DNA of 64,000 nt from RYN-230 sp963768945 (GCA_963768945.1 CAVYJW010000003.1:372001-436000), one strand, 5' to 3'. Counted from the stretch's first letter, positions 8,005 through 16,526 are shown. Numbers and translations: made by a program. The notes: generated by a model not told the origin, from the sequence alone.

Positions 8005-9448
8005 CGGAGGCGCTCCTGTCGTTATCCCGCAGGGCGCTGTCGAGCTCGACCACCAGCGTCTCCAGCCGCTCGGCAGTTGCGGCCCACTGGGTCTGCTCCG
8101 ACGCGAGCTGGTCCGCGGCCTCCCGGATCTGCTGGATCGCGCTGTCCACCTGGTCAGCAGCTGACTTCTGCTGCTGGGTGGCGAGAATGGACTCCTCCAG
8201 CATCGTCGCGGTCGCGGTCATCAGTTCGCCGACCTCCCGCGCCTGGCGGGTGCCCTGCTCGGTCGCCATGATCGTCGCGTTCGTCTCGTCCTGCACCGCG
8301 GTGATGATCACGCTGATCGAGCCGGTTGAGTGAACCGACCGCTCTGCCAGCTTGCGCACTTCGACCGCCACGACGGCGAAGCCCTTCCCGGCCTCACCGG
8401 CCCGGGCCGCCTCGATGGCGGCGTTCAGGGCCAGCAGGTTCGTCTGTCCCGCTATGTCGTTGATCAGCTCGAGGATCTCGCCGATCTTCTGCGCGCGCTC
8501 ACCCAGCGAGAGCGCCCGCCCAGCGATCGCCTCAACCTTCTCCTGCATGTCACGCATGGTGTCACCGGTCCGCTCGGCCACCTTCGCGACGGCATGCGCC
8601 TTGTCCGCGATCAAGCCGGCGGTCGTGGCCAGTTCCTCGATCGTGGCGGACGTTTCCGCGACGGCCGACGACTGCTCGCTGGTGACCGCAGCCGCGTTCT
8701 TCGCCGCCAGCCGCAGTTCGCCCGTGACCTCGCCGAGGACCGTCGAGGTCGAGCGGATGCGGCTGAAGAGCTCGTTCAGCCGGCCGAGTGCTGCCGTCAG
8801 GTCCCCTTCCCGGTCGAAGGACCGGCGCAGCAGCCGGAGCGCGAAGAGCGAGAATGCGGTACCGACCAGGATGGCGAGGACGGCGGCGGCCAGCCCGATC
8901 CCGAGCGCCTGGTCGGCCGCTGAGGCGGCGGCCGCCTCGGCCGCGTCCGCGCGGCTCGCCTGAACGGGTTCAAGCCGGGTCAGGGGCCCCAGGACCAAGG
9001 GCTCGGCGGCACCTAGCCGCGCGTTAGCTGCGGTCTCGCGGGTCAGCGTCGTCCCCGCGCTCGTCCGGACCCGGCTGAAGACGTGGGCGAACATATCGTT
9101 GCCGGTTGCGGCCTGCGCTCGCAATCGCGATTCGTTGGCCCTTTCGGTCGTGCCCAGCGTGCCCGAGATGTGCGCGAAGTGCCCGGCCTGGCGATTCACC
9201 TCCTGGAGCAGCGCGGGGGAGGGAGTGGAGAGATACTCCTCCGTCGCTTCGCGCTCGTGCCAGAAGGCGCCGACGAGCGCTTCGGTGAGGCTGGCATCAC
9301 TGCGAGCGTCGATCGCCACGGCCGAGCGGGACAGGGCCACCTGGTAGCGCCAGATCGTGACGCCGATCGCGGCCGCGATGACCGCGACAGCCACCACGCT
9401 CACCACAGCGACGCGTAGCGACGGCCCTTTGAGCAGCTCTTTCGGCAT
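7970..9448 (-). CDS. Methyl-accepting chemotaxis protein (chemoreceptor)
   Basis: A 492-residue receptor. One membrane helix lies at residues about 12-34, an extracytoplasmic region of about 150 residues follows, and a second membrane helix is at about 190-212. A cytoplasmic coiled coil then carries the highly conserved hairpin tip IAGQTNLLALNAAIEAARAG followed by GKGFAVVAVEVRKLAERS. The external region resembles a four-helix-bundle sensor (many Ala, Glu and Arg, no recognisable PAS or Cache motif), and its ligand is unknown. No clear HAMP consensus is seen after the second helix. It is the first gene of the operon, and no flagellar genes occur in the window. Confidence 0.92.
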   Translation of the reverse strand: MPKELLKGPSLRVAVVSVVAVAVIAAAIGVTIWRYQVALSRSAVAIDARSDASLTEALVGAFWHEREATEEYLSTPSPALLQEVNRQAGHFAHISGTLGTTERANESRLRAQAATGNDMFAHVFSRVRTSAGTTLTRETAANARLGAAEPLVLGPLTRLEPVQASRADAAEAAAASAADQALGIGLAAAVLAILVGTAFSLFALRLLRRSFDREGDLTAALGRLNELFSRIRSTSTVLGEVTGELRLAAKNAAAVTSEQSSAVAETSATIEELATTAGLIADKAHAVAKVAERTGDTMRDMQEKVEAIAGRALSLGERAQKIGEILELINDIAGQTNLLALNAAIEAARAGEAGKGFAVVAVEVRKLAERSVHSTGSISVIITAVQDETNATIMATEQGTRQAREVGELMTATATMLEESILATQQQKSAADQVDSAIQQIREAADQLASEQTQWAATAERLETLVVELDSALRDNDRSASGARLRAAADRV

Positions 9449-9578
9449 CCGCCTGTGCGCTTCCTGCCCGTAGTGCCAGGGGAACCCGCGGTCCCATCTG
9501 TGAGAGGACCTACCCGTTTACGGCGGAACGTATCCGAGTCACTACGTTTAGTAACTGACTCCATCAGGTGGGCGGCTG
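9449..9578 (-). promoter_or_regulatory. Probable promoter region of the chemosensory operon
   Basis: This is the 130 nt upstream of the chemoreceptor start, the only sizeable non-coding stretch before the operon. It contains an imperfect inverted repeat with outer arms GAGTCA and TGACTC (about 9536-9563) in locally AT-richer sequence. No sigma-factor consensus can be assigned confidently. Confidence 0.35.
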
Positions 9579-9642
9579 CCATCCATGATCGTGGAGCGTT
9601 TTGCGCCGCCGACGGCGCAAAACGCTCCACGATCATGGATGG
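9579..9642. repeat. Perfect 30-bp inverted repeat with 4-nt loop
   Basis: The left arm is 9579-9608 and the right arm 9613-9642. All 30 base pairs match, and the loop is CCGA on the plus strand (TCGG on the minus strand). The arm begins CCATCCATGATCG and ends TTTTGCGCCG. It starts directly after the stop codon of the NmrA-type gene (9643-9645), so in that transcript it forms a very stable hairpin and may act as a terminator, although no T-run follows. The perfect symmetry is more than a terminator needs and suggests a repeat-family element or a protein-binding site. Confidence 0.9.
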
Positions 9643-10542
9643 TTAGAACCTGGGGGTGGAGTCCTCCACGAGGGGCTCCAGGAACGTCGCCCGGTTCCCT
9701 TCGAGCCAGTCGGTCAGCCCCCGGGGGGGATGCCGGGTCACCTCGCGCACATGCGAGGTGAGCTGGCCGGCCCCGCCCTCGCGGATCCAGGCGAACAGCT
9801 CCAGCAGTCCCTCGACGTCCCAGGGCGCCAGGCCGGAGCCCAGCAGTTCTTCCCGGGCCAGGTCATCCCGCTGGCTGGAGTAGCGCACGTGGCGGGCGAA
9901 CACGGCGGAGATCCGGGCGGCCACGTTCGCGTAGGTGAGGGACTCCGGGCCGGTCAGCGTGAACATGGCGGGCTCGTCGTCGGCCGGCGGGACCGGGCCG
10001 GTCAGCACCTGCGCGGCGGCGTCGGCCACGTCCGCGGCGGCCACGAAGCCCACGTGGCCGTGACCGGCCGGGGCGTACAGCGTGGCCTCCCGGCGGATGG
10101 CCTCGGCGGTCGGCAGCAGCATCTCCATGTACGGCGCCGGGGCCAGGTAGCTGACCGGCAGGCCGGTCGCGTCCAGGTGCGTGGCGATCTCGCGGTGGCT
10201 GCGCATGAAGCGCACGTCGCAGCCGGGGTCGGTGAAGCCGTCCGCGGCCACCTTCACCACGTGCGGCCCGTGCCCGGCCGCGGCCAGCGCGTCGATGAAA
10301 GCGATTTCCAGCTCAGCCTGCGCCTCGCTCGACGGGCTCAGCAGGAAGACCCGGTCGAAGGCCTGCAGTTGCTCCGCGGCGGGCGGGTCGTCGAAGGTGC
10401 CGACCAGGTTCTCGCCCTGGCCGGGCAGGTCGAGGCCCTTAGCCTCCACCCGTACCATGGCGACGGCCTCAGCCCGCGCGTCAGCCAGCGCCTCCAGCAG
10501 GGGATAGCCGACCCGTCCGGTCCCTCCGGTCACCAGGATCAC
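9643..10542 (-). CDS. NmrA-like NAD(P)-binding oxidoreductase
   Basis: A 299-residue atypical short-chain dehydrogenase/NmrA family protein. The start GTG at 10542 lies behind GAGGAGG and leads at once into the Rossmann motif VTGGTGRVGYPLLEAL, followed by DRVFLLSPSSEAQ and FTLTGPESLTYANVAARIS. Such proteins reduce quinones or sense the NADP/NADPH ratio. The usual SDR catalytic Tyr-x-x-x-Lys is not evident. The open frame extends to 10833, but that part opposes the divergent gene and lacks homology. It is a single gene ending at the 30-bp inverted repeat. Confidence 0.82.
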   Translation of the reverse strand: MILVTGGTGRVGYPLLEALADARAEAVAMVRVEAKGLDLPGQGENLVGTFDDPPAAEQLQAFDRVFLLSPSSEAQAELEIAFIDALAAAGHGPHVVKVAADGFTDPGCDVRFMRSHREIATHLDATGLPVSYLAPAPYMEMLLPTAEAIRREATLYAPAGHGHVGFVAAADVADAAAQVLTGPVPPADDEPAMFTLTGPESLTYANVAARISAVFARHVRYSSQRDDLAREELLGSGLAPWDVEGLLELFAWIREGGAGQLTSHVREVTRHPPRGLTDWLEGNRATFLEPLVEDSTPRF

Positions 10543-10675
10543 GGCCCCGCCTCCTCGTGCGCTGTCTTTATGGGCAGTCCTTAGGGGCACCTTACGGGAG
10601 GCCCGCCTCAGTGCGCCGGGCCCCCGTCCCGACGTACGTTGGACCCGTGGCAGAAGCGGCGATGCGGCGCTGCCG

Positions 10676-11890
10676 GTGAGGTTGCCGCCCGTGTGGGGGC
10701 AGAACCGGAGTGCGTGGCGCAGATGGTCGGTAGTGGTGGGCGGGACCGCCCTGCTCTGCGCGCTGCCGGCGGTCGTCGCGGCGCTGCCGGTGCCCGCCTC
10801 CTCGATCAGCGCGCCGGCCCTGCGAGCCCGCATCCTGGCCTCGGCCCGCGTGCCGTACGAGGGTTACGCCGAGAGCACGGCGAACCTCGGGCTGCCGGAA
10901 CTCCCCGACCTGCACAACGTGAGCCTCCTGCTGGACGGCACCACCGACCAGTACGTCTGGTACCGCTCCCCGTCCTACTGGCGGGCCGACGACGTGACCG
11001 GGCCAAACCTTACGGGGATAGCGGAGAGCGACACCTATGCCGACGGCGGGGTCACCTACCTGTGGAACTACGGGACCAACCTGCTCACCCAGGTCACCGG
11101 CGCGGAGCCGGTACGGCTGCCGCGGGCCCCGGACCTGCTACCGCCCGCACTGGCCCGGCGGCTGCTGGACGCGGCGGGCCATGCGGACCGGATCTCACGG
11201 CTGCCCGCCCGCCGGATCGCCGGGGTCAACGCGGCCGGCCTGCAGTTGGTCCCCACCGGGACGGGCACCACGATCAGCGCGGTGGAGATCTGGGCCGACC
11301 CCGCCAGCGGGCTCCCCCTCGAAGTCCGGATCTCCAGCCGCGGCATGGCCCAGCCGGTTCTGACCAGCACGTTTCTCGAGCTGAGCCGGACCCAGCCGAG
11401 CCTGACCGCGGTGACCCCGCATCCGGCCCCGGACGTCGGGCTGACCACCACGAAGCTGCCGGACGTGGACGGCGTGCTGAACGGCGATGGCGACGGCGAC
11501 CACGACGGCACCCCGTTCCCGTCGCAGCTGGGCGGGCTGCGCCACGTGCCCGTCCCCGGCAGCCCGCCGGGGGTGGCCATCTACGGCACCGGGTTCTCCC
11601 GGTTCGTGCTGCTCCCGCTGCCCAGGGGGGTGGGCACGGACGCGCTCAACTCCGCGATCCAGGCCGGAGCGGACAGCGTGACGCTCCCTGCGTCCGGAGG
11701 GGGCCAGGGCGGGCCGCAGGTGCCGGACGCGCTGATCCAGACGCCGCTGCTGACCGTTCTGATGGTCAGGGCCGGGTTCCACCATGCCGTCTTCCTGTTC
11801 ACCGGTGCGGTGACCCCGGCCGTGCTGGAGAACTCAGCCAGCGCCCTGGTCACCGACTTGACGCACTTGAGGTTCAGGTTCCCTCGATGA
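10676..11890 (+). CDS. Exported LolA/RseB-like protein
   Basis: A 404-residue protein with an N-terminal signal or anchor helix (residues about 17-40, VVVGGTALLCALPAVVAALP). A beta-rich region follows, resembling LolA/RseB lipoprotein-carrier folds (LWNYGTNLLTQVTG, LQLVPTGTGTTISAVEIWADPASGLPLEVRI). Actinobacteria often encode such a protein directly before an ABC exporter, and here its stop overlaps the ATPase start as ATGA. It probably acts outside the membrane as a sensor or carrier for that transporter. The GTG start is chosen from the signal-like N-terminus. The exact role is not known. Confidence 0.75.
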   Translation: MRLPPVWGQNRSAWRRWSVVVGGTALLCALPAVVAALPVPASSISAPALRARILASARVPYEGYAESTANLGLPELPDLHNVSLLLDGTTDQYVWYRSPSYWRADDVTGPNLTGIAESDTYADGGVTYLWNYGTNLLTQVTGAEPVRLPRAPDLLPPALARRLLDAAGHADRISRLPARRIAGVNAAGLQLVPTGTGTTISAVEIWADPASGLPLEVRISSRGMAQPVLTSTFLELSRTQPSLTAVTPHPAPDVGLTTTKLPDVDGVLNGDGDGDHDGTPFPSQLGGLRHVPVPGSPPGVAIYGTGFSRFVLLPLPRGVGTDALNSAIQAGADSVTLPASGGGQGGPQVPDALIQTPLLTVLMVRAGFHHAVFLFTGAVTPAVLENSASALVTDLTHLRFRFPR

Positions 11891-12810
11891 TCGTTACGCG
11901 CGGCCTCACCAAGCGCTATGGCCACCTGCTCGTGGTGGACCAGGTTGACCTGGACGTCCGGGAGGGCGACAGGTACGGCTTCCTCGGCCCCAACGGGTCG
12001 GGGAAGACGACCGTGGTCCGGATGCTGCTCGGCCTGGTCTACGCGACCAGCGGCGAGATCACGGTGATGGGCCAGCCAGTGCCCAAACGGGTCGCCGAGG
12101 TGCTGCCCTCGATCGGCTCGCTGGTGGAGGGGCCGTCCGCGTACGGTCACCTGTCCGGGCGGGCCAACCTGGCCCTGATCGACGCGGCGGGCAAGTCGGG
12201 CAGCCGCCGGACCCGGCGCAGCCGGATCGCCACCACCCTGGACCGGGTCGGCCTGGGCGGCATCGACAACCGCCCGGTCAAGAGGTACTCCCTCGGCATG
12301 CGTCAGCGGCTCGGCCTGGCCGCGGCGCTGCTGCGCACCCCGAAGCTGCTCATCCTCGATGAGCCGACCAACGGCCTGGATCCGCAGGGCATCCGGGAGG
12401 TCCGCGACCTGCTGATCGAGATGAACAAGGCCGGCACCACGGTCTTCCTGTCCAGCCACCAGCTCAGCGAGGTCGAGCAGCTGTGCACCCGGGTCGGCAT
12501 CGTGAACCGCGGCCGGCTGGTCCGCCAGGACGACCTGGAAACGCTGCGCGCGCTCACCGGGCGCTCGATCGTCCGCACGCCGGACACCGGCCGGGCCCGT
12601 GAGGTGCTGGACGGCCAGATCGAGCTCGCGCAGGCGGGCCGGCTGGTGGTCGCGGACCCGGACACCGCGGCGCTCAACTCCCGCCTGGTCGCCCAGGGGG
12701 TGCGGGTCACCGAGATCGCCGCCGAACGGCGGTCGCTGGAGGACGTGGTGCTCTCGGTAACCGGCCCCGGCTCTGACCGCGTCGAAGCCGGGGATGGTGA
12801 CCGCGGATGA
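11887..12810 (+). CDS. ABC transporter ATP-binding protein
   Basis: A 307-residue nucleotide-binding subunit of a drug/bacitracin-type ABC-2 exporter. Walker A is GPNGSGKTT, the signature is YSLGMRQRLGLA, Walker B is LLILDEPTNGLDP, and the switch His is in FLSSHQLSEV. The C-terminal 70 residues are the usual regulatory extension. It overlaps the LolA-like gene and the permease gene by four bases each (ATGA), so the three are co-translated. Confidence 0.93.
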   Translation: MIVTRGLTKRYGHLLVVDQVDLDVREGDRYGFLGPNGSGKTTVVRMLLGLVYATSGEITVMGQPVPKRVAEVLPSIGSLVEGPSAYGHLSGRANLALIDAAGKSGSRRTRRSRIATTLDRVGLGGIDNRPVKRYSLGMRQRLGLAAALLRTPKLLILDEPTNGLDPQGIREVRDLLIEMNKAGTTVFLSSHQLSEVEQLCTRVGIVNRGRLVRQDDLETLRALTGRSIVRTPDTGRAREVLDGQIELAQAGRLVVADPDTAALNSRLVAQGVRVTEIAAERRSLEDVVLSVTGPGSDRVEAGDGDRG

Positions 12811-13652
12811 TCCGCGTCGAGCTGGTGAAGCTGGTGCGCCGACCGCGCAGCTGGGTAAGCCTCCTGCTGCTGTGCGGCCTGCCCGTGCTCGTGGCGGTAT
12901 TCGTCGCGGTCACCCACCTCGCGCCGCCCCCGGGCCAGGGCCCGGCGCTGCTGTCCGCGGTGCTGTCCAGCGGCTCGCTCTACCCGGCCGCGGCGCTCGC
13001 CATCGTGCTGCCCATCTTCCTGCCGGTGGCGGTCGCGGTGGTGGCCGGCGACTCCATCGCGGGCGAGGCCGGGTCGGGGACGCTGCGCTACCTGCTGGCC
13101 AGGCCGGTCGGCCGGACCAGGCTGCTGGGCGCCAAGCTGGTCGCGCTCATCGCGTTCACGCTGTCCGCGGTGATCCTGGTCGCGGTGACCGCCTACGTGA
13201 CCGGGATCGTGCTGTTCGGCGCGAAGCCGGTGGCCGCGACCCCCGGCGGCCTGACCACCTCCAACATCGCGGCGACCTCGCTGTCCGGCAGCGGGCTGAC
13301 GCCTGCGGACATCGCGCTGCGGACCGTGGGGGCGGTCGCCTTCATCGCGGTGTCCATGCTGGGCGTGGGCGCGATCGCGCTGTTCCTGTCCACCATCACC
13401 GACTCGGCGCTGGGCGCTGCCCTGGGGGCGCTGGCCGCGCTGATCACCAGCGAGGTGCTGGTCACCCTGAACTCGGCGTCGGCGGTGAATCCCTACCTGC
13501 CCACCCGGTACTGGCTGGCCTGGATCGATTTCTTCCGCGACCCGATCGTCTGGCGGAACATCGAGCGTGGCTTCGCCGTGCAGGGCATCTACGTGGTGGT
13601 GTTCCTCGCTGCGTCCTGGGCGCACTTCGCCACCAAGGACATCACCAGCTGA
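12807..13652 (+). CDS. ABC-2 type transporter permease
   Basis: A 281-residue membrane protein with six predicted helices (for example SWVSLLLLCGLPVLVAVFVAV, AALAIVLPIFLPVAVAVVAG, LVALIAFTLSAVILVAVTAYV). The motif GDSIAGEAGSGTLRYLLARPVGRTRLL before the second helix is characteristic of ABC-2 exporters of the NatB/YhgE type. It is the partner of the preceding ATPase. The substrate is unknown. Confidence 0.9.
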   Translation: MIRVELVKLVRRPRSWVSLLLLCGLPVLVAVFVAVTHLAPPPGQGPALLSAVLSSGSLYPAAALAIVLPIFLPVAVAVVAGDSIAGEAGSGTLRYLLARPVGRTRLLGAKLVALIAFTLSAVILVAVTAYVTGIVLFGAKPVAATPGGLTTSNIAATSLSGSGLTPADIALRTVGAVAFIAVSMLGVGAIALFLSTITDSALGAALGALAALITSEVLVTLNSASAVNPYLPTRYWLAWIDFFRDPIVWRNIERGFAVQGIYVVVFLAASWAHFATKDITS

Positions 13653-13708
13653 CCGCGCGCATCCCGCGGCTCAGCCGGGCCGGCGGCCAGCCCGGCGGCC
13701 GGGGGGGC

Positions 13709-14521
13709 CTAGCCGCAGTCAGACCTGGTAGGCATATTCACCGGGCCGGAACCGAGCGCCTGCAGGACCATCGCGGTGACGGCCGGGTTGGTCGGCAGCT
13801 GGGAGTGGCTGACCTGCACGGCCGGGCACACCGACTGGATGGGCACGTTGAGGGCCCCGGCCAGCCGCGCGGAGTCCGGCGGGGTGACCGTCGTGTCGTC
13901 GGTGCTCCACAAGGACAGCCAGCGCGGACGGGCAGGCACGGCGGTCGCGTCCAGCCGGGTAAGCAGGTCGCTGCCCGGCACCAGCTGCTGGCACGCGACC
14001 GGGCACGCGCCGGGCACGAACCCCTCAGCCGCGGAGGCCAGCTCGGTGCCGTGGAACGGGGAGCCCAGGGTGATCACCCGCCGGGCCTTGCGGGCGCCGC
14101 CGTCCTGCCGTGCCCACGCGAGGGTGGCGACCCCGCCCGCCGAGTAGCCGATAACGTCCACCGACGGCGCGCCGCCGCCCAGGGCCCGGTTGACCGCGGC
14201 ATTCAGCACGCTGGCGTCGGCGATCAGGCTGCCGGTGCCGTTGCCAGGCAGGTGCACCACGGTCGCCTCCCGCCCGGCCGCCCGGATCCGGCGTGCCAGC
14301 ACCGACAGCGACCCGGTGCTGCCGCCGTACCCCGGGACCAGCAGCACCGGCCCCGGCCGGTCCTGGGCCGGGGTGCCGGCCGGCGGGGGAGCCTGGCCGG
14401 GGCCAGCGCCGGAGACCAGCACGCCGACCACGGCCACCGCCACGATCACCGCGGCCAGGCCGGCCAGCCCGGCCACGAACAGGCGGCGGCGCGGGGAGAG
14501 CCGGCCGAGGAAGGACGTCAT
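13709..14521 (-). CDS. Membrane-anchored alpha/beta hydrolase (lipase/PGAP1-like)
   Basis: A 270-residue protein with an N-terminal membrane anchor (residues about 14-38) and an alpha/beta-hydrolase domain. Features are LLVPGYGGSTGSL (oxyanion region), nucleophile Ser in VIGYSAGGVATLAWA, acid DDTTVTPPDSARL and the His in VSHSQLPTNPAV. Four Cys residues (PGACPVACQQ and near the C-terminus) suggest disulphides outside the cell. It probably cleaves lipids or esters at the cell surface. It is convergent with the ABC exporter genes. Confidence 0.85.
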   Translation of the reverse strand: MTSFLGRLSPRRRLFVAGLAGLAAVIVAVAVVGVLVSGAGPGQAPPPAGTPAQDRPGPVLLVPGYGGSTGSLSVLARRIRAAGREATVVHLPGNGTGSLIADASVLNAAVNRALGGGAPSVDVIGYSAGGVATLAWARQDGGARKARRVITLGSPFHGTELASAAEGFVPGACPVACQQLVPGSDLLTRLDATAVPARPRWLSLWSTDDTTVTPPDSARLAGALNVPIQSVCPAVQVSHSQLPTNPAVTAMVLQALGSGPVNMPTRSDCG

Positions 14522-14633
14522 CCCGGGACTCCGGTCGTGAAGGAGGACAGGCTCCGCGGATCGTGGGCGGGCCAGGCGCCGCGCCGGGCGGCGGTGCCAA
14601 TGGTGGTGATGCCCGCGACGATCGTGCCCGTGG

Positions 14634-15302
14634 TCATCGGCGGTCCGGACTCCCCATGATGTGCTGGTAGGTGCCCGCCGCCGCGGCCGCGGGATCGCCC
14701 GCCCGGAGCGCGGCCACGATCGCGTCGTGCTGGCGGGCCGACTCCGTGTGCGTGCGGGTCACCTTCGGGCCGCCGTGCAGCGACGCCCACAGCAGCCGCA
14801 TCAGCGACAGCAGCAGCGGGCTCCGTGCGTACTCGTACACGGTGAAATGAAACTCCCGGTTCAGGTCGGCGTACCCCGGGTCGTCCTCGGTCATGGCCCG
14901 CATCTGGTCGTTCAGCTCCTCCAGCCGGGCCAGCCCGGCCGCGTCGATCTTGTGCGTGGCCAGCGACGCGCCGAGCGACTCCAGCGCCGCGCGGATCTGG
15001 AGGTTCTCCTCGACGGGGCCGTCGTCGGGCTCCACCACGGTGAACCCGCGGTGCGTGTCTCCGATCACCAGGCCCTCGGACTCCAGCCGCCGCATCGCCT
15101 CGCGCACCGGCGTCTGGCTGACCTGGAACCGCTGGGCCAGGTCCCGCTGCCGCAGCTGCTCGCCCGCGGACAGCTCCCCGGTGATGATCTGCGCCCGGAT
15201 GAGCGCCGCCACCATGTCGGTCTTGCTCACGTAGCCGGGCCCGGGGATGACCCGGTCCGGCTGGCTGGCCTCACTCCGGCTGCCCGTGCTGGCCGTGGTC
15301 AT
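14634..15302 (-). CDS. GntR-family (FadR/FCD) transcriptional regulator
   Basis: A 222-residue regulator. A winged helix-turn-helix (LSAGEQLRQRDLAQRFQVSQTPVREAMRRLESEGLV) is followed by an all-helical FCD ligand domain with metal or acid ligands in NREFHFTVYEYA. Its ATG overlaps the stop of a molybdenum-hydroxylase remnant (ATGA, 15299-15302). Two copies of the palindrome TGGTATACCA in this region (15713 and 16704) have the form expected of FCD-type GntR operators, so it probably controls the divergent enoyl-CoA hydratase and the downstream cluster. Confidence 0.92.
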   Translation of the reverse strand: MTTASTGSRSEASQPDRVIPGPGYVSKTDMVAALIRAQIITGELSAGEQLRQRDLAQRFQVSQTPVREAMRRLESEGLVIGDTHRGFTVVEPDDGPVEENLQIRAALESLGASLATHKIDAAGLARLEELNDQMRAMTEDDPGYADLNREFHFTVYEYARSPLLLSLMRLLWASLHGGPKVTRTHTESARQHDAIVAALRAGDPAAAAAGTYQHIMGSPDRR

Positions 15303-15586
15303 CTGCCGCCTCCGTTAGTAGCGAGTTCCTGCACCCGGGGCGGGGTGAGCGGCAGCCGCCCGACGCTGCCCGCCAGGCCTTGCGCGGGGCTGGCCCGCGG
15401 GTACTCCAGGCACGGTATCCGGGTCACGTCCCCCGGCGCGCCTGGCCGGGCCAGCCGGGAGTTCATGATCGGGTCCAGGCTCTGCCCGCCCGCCAGGATC
15501 TTCGCCCCGTCCCCGAGCCCGGCCAGCATCACGACGGTTTCCGGCACGGAGCGGGTGCGGTAGTGGCTGAACGGGGCGGGCTTCAA
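15299..15586 (-). pseudogene. FAD-binding subunit of molybdenum hydroxylase (CoxM/XdhB-like), truncated
   Basis: The first 50 residues (MKPAPFSHYRTRSVPETVVM, then AKILAGGQSLDPIMNSRLARP and VTRIPCLEY) are the N-terminal FAD-binding part of CO-dehydrogenase/xanthine-dehydrogenase medium subunits, which are about 280 residues long. Here the frame ends after 95 residues and the last 40 do not look like the family. I infer a large 3' deletion. The remnant keeps a start codon and is translationally coupled to the GntR gene, so it may persist as a leader ORF. Confidence 0.7.
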
Positions 15587-15599
15587 CTGGGCTCCTCCC

Positions 15600-15704
15600 G
15601 GGGGGGCTCCCCTCCCGGGGAGTCACTCGGGCTACTCCCCGGCGGGGGGGTGACTCGCGCTGCTCCTCCAGGGGGAGTCACCGGGGCTACTCCCTCCCGG
15701 GGGT
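15600..15704. repeat. Degenerate GC-rich direct repeats
   Basis: Four imperfect copies of a unit of roughly 25-30 nt built around GGGGAGTCAC...GGGCTACTCCC occur in the divergent intergenic region between the CoxM-like remnant and the enoyl-CoA hydratase, immediately upstream of the GntR-type operator. The copies could pair into small hairpins. Function unknown. Confidence 0.55.
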
Positions 15705-15709
15705 ACCTG

Positions 15710-15725
15710 ATTTGGTATACCATAT
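15710..15725. promoter_or_regulatory. Candidate GntR operator 1
   Basis: The 10-bp perfect palindrome TGGTATACCA (15713-15722) sits in a partly symmetric 16-bp context, ATNTGGTATACCANAT. It lies about 40 nt upstream of the enoyl-CoA hydratase start and between divergent genes next to the GntR regulator. Confidence 0.65.
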
Positions 15726-15764
15726 GTCAAGGATGTCGCTGGTGGCGCTTGCCGGGAGTTGTCT

Positions 15765-16526
15765 ATGCCGCACCCGTCTGTCCTGGCCGAGTTCTCGCCG
15801 CCGGGCCCGCCGGGGTCTGGGCCGCCCGGGTCTGGGCCGCCCGGGTCTGGGCCGCCCGGTTGGCTTCGCGTGCGGCTGGCCCGCCCGGAGCGCCGCAACG
15901 CGCTCGACGTGGGCATGACCCGCGCCCTGCTCGACATTGTCCGCGCCGACCCTGCCATCCCGGTGCTGATCGAGAGCACTGACCCCGGCGCGTTCTGTGC
16001 GGGGGCCGACCTGAGCATCCCGGACAGCGAGCTGGTCGTGGTCTCCGATCTCCTGTATGAGTGCTACGAGGTGATGGTCACCCGGCCCGGCCCGGTCATC
16101 GCGGTGGTCGAGGGGCCGGCCGTGGGCGGTGGCGCCCAGCTGGCTGCGGCCGCTGACCTGCGCATCGCCGGGCCGGGCGCCCGGTTCTGCTGGGTCGGCC
16201 CGTCCGGCCGCGACCTGGCGGTGGGCGCCTGGGTACTCCCCTCGCTGATAGGCCGGGGCGCGGCCCTGGAGCTGAGCCTGACCGGCCGGTGGGTGGAGGC
16301 CGCCGAGGCGCTGCAGCTCGGGCTGGTGAACCGGGTCGAGGACGAGCCGGGCAAGGCCGCGGCGATGCTGGTGGGTGACCTGATGACCCGCGGCGCCGGC
16401 GGCATCGGCAACGTGAAGCTGATCGCGTCGGCAGGTGGGCTGCTGGAACGGTTGCGGGCGGAGCGCGCGGCGAACAGGGCCGCGTTGGGGCGGCGCATGA
16501 CGGAGCCGGCACGTGCGCCTGAATAG
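15765..16526 (+). CDS. Enoyl-CoA hydratase/isomerase family protein
   Basis: A 253-residue crotonase-fold protein. The CoA and oxyanion regions are NALDVGMTRALLDI, GAFCAGADLSI and AVVEGPAVGGGAQLAAAADLRIAG, and the C-terminal part is LIGRGAALELSLTGRWVEAAEALQLGLVNRV. The usual catalytic Glu positions are not obvious, so the exact reaction is open. I prefer ATG 15765 over TTG 15759 because GGGAG sits seven bases upstream. Near the N-terminus three perfect 15-nt repeats (15813-15857) insert Gly-Ser-Gly-Pro-Pro units that the family lacks. It is probably under GntR control. Confidence 0.82.
   Translation: MPHPSVLAEFSPPGPPGSGPPGSGPPGSGPPGWLRVRLARPERRNALDVGMTRALLDIVRADPAIPVLIESTDPGAFCAGADLSIPDSELVVVSDLLYECYEVMVTRPGPVIAVVEGPAVGGGAQLAAAADLRIAGPGARFCWVGPSGRDLAVGAWVLPSLIGRGAALELSLTGRWVEAAEALQLGLVNRVEDEPGKAAAMLVGDLMTRGAGGIGNVKLIASAGGLLERLRAERAANRAALGRRMTEPARAPE

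Noticed and set aside
10639..11886. A long plus-strand open frame overlapping the LolA-like gene and running into the ABC ATPase
   Set aside because: The part before 11887 is Arg/Gly/Pro-rich with no homology, while the other frame encodes a signal peptide and a LolA-like fold. Only the ATPase part is real.
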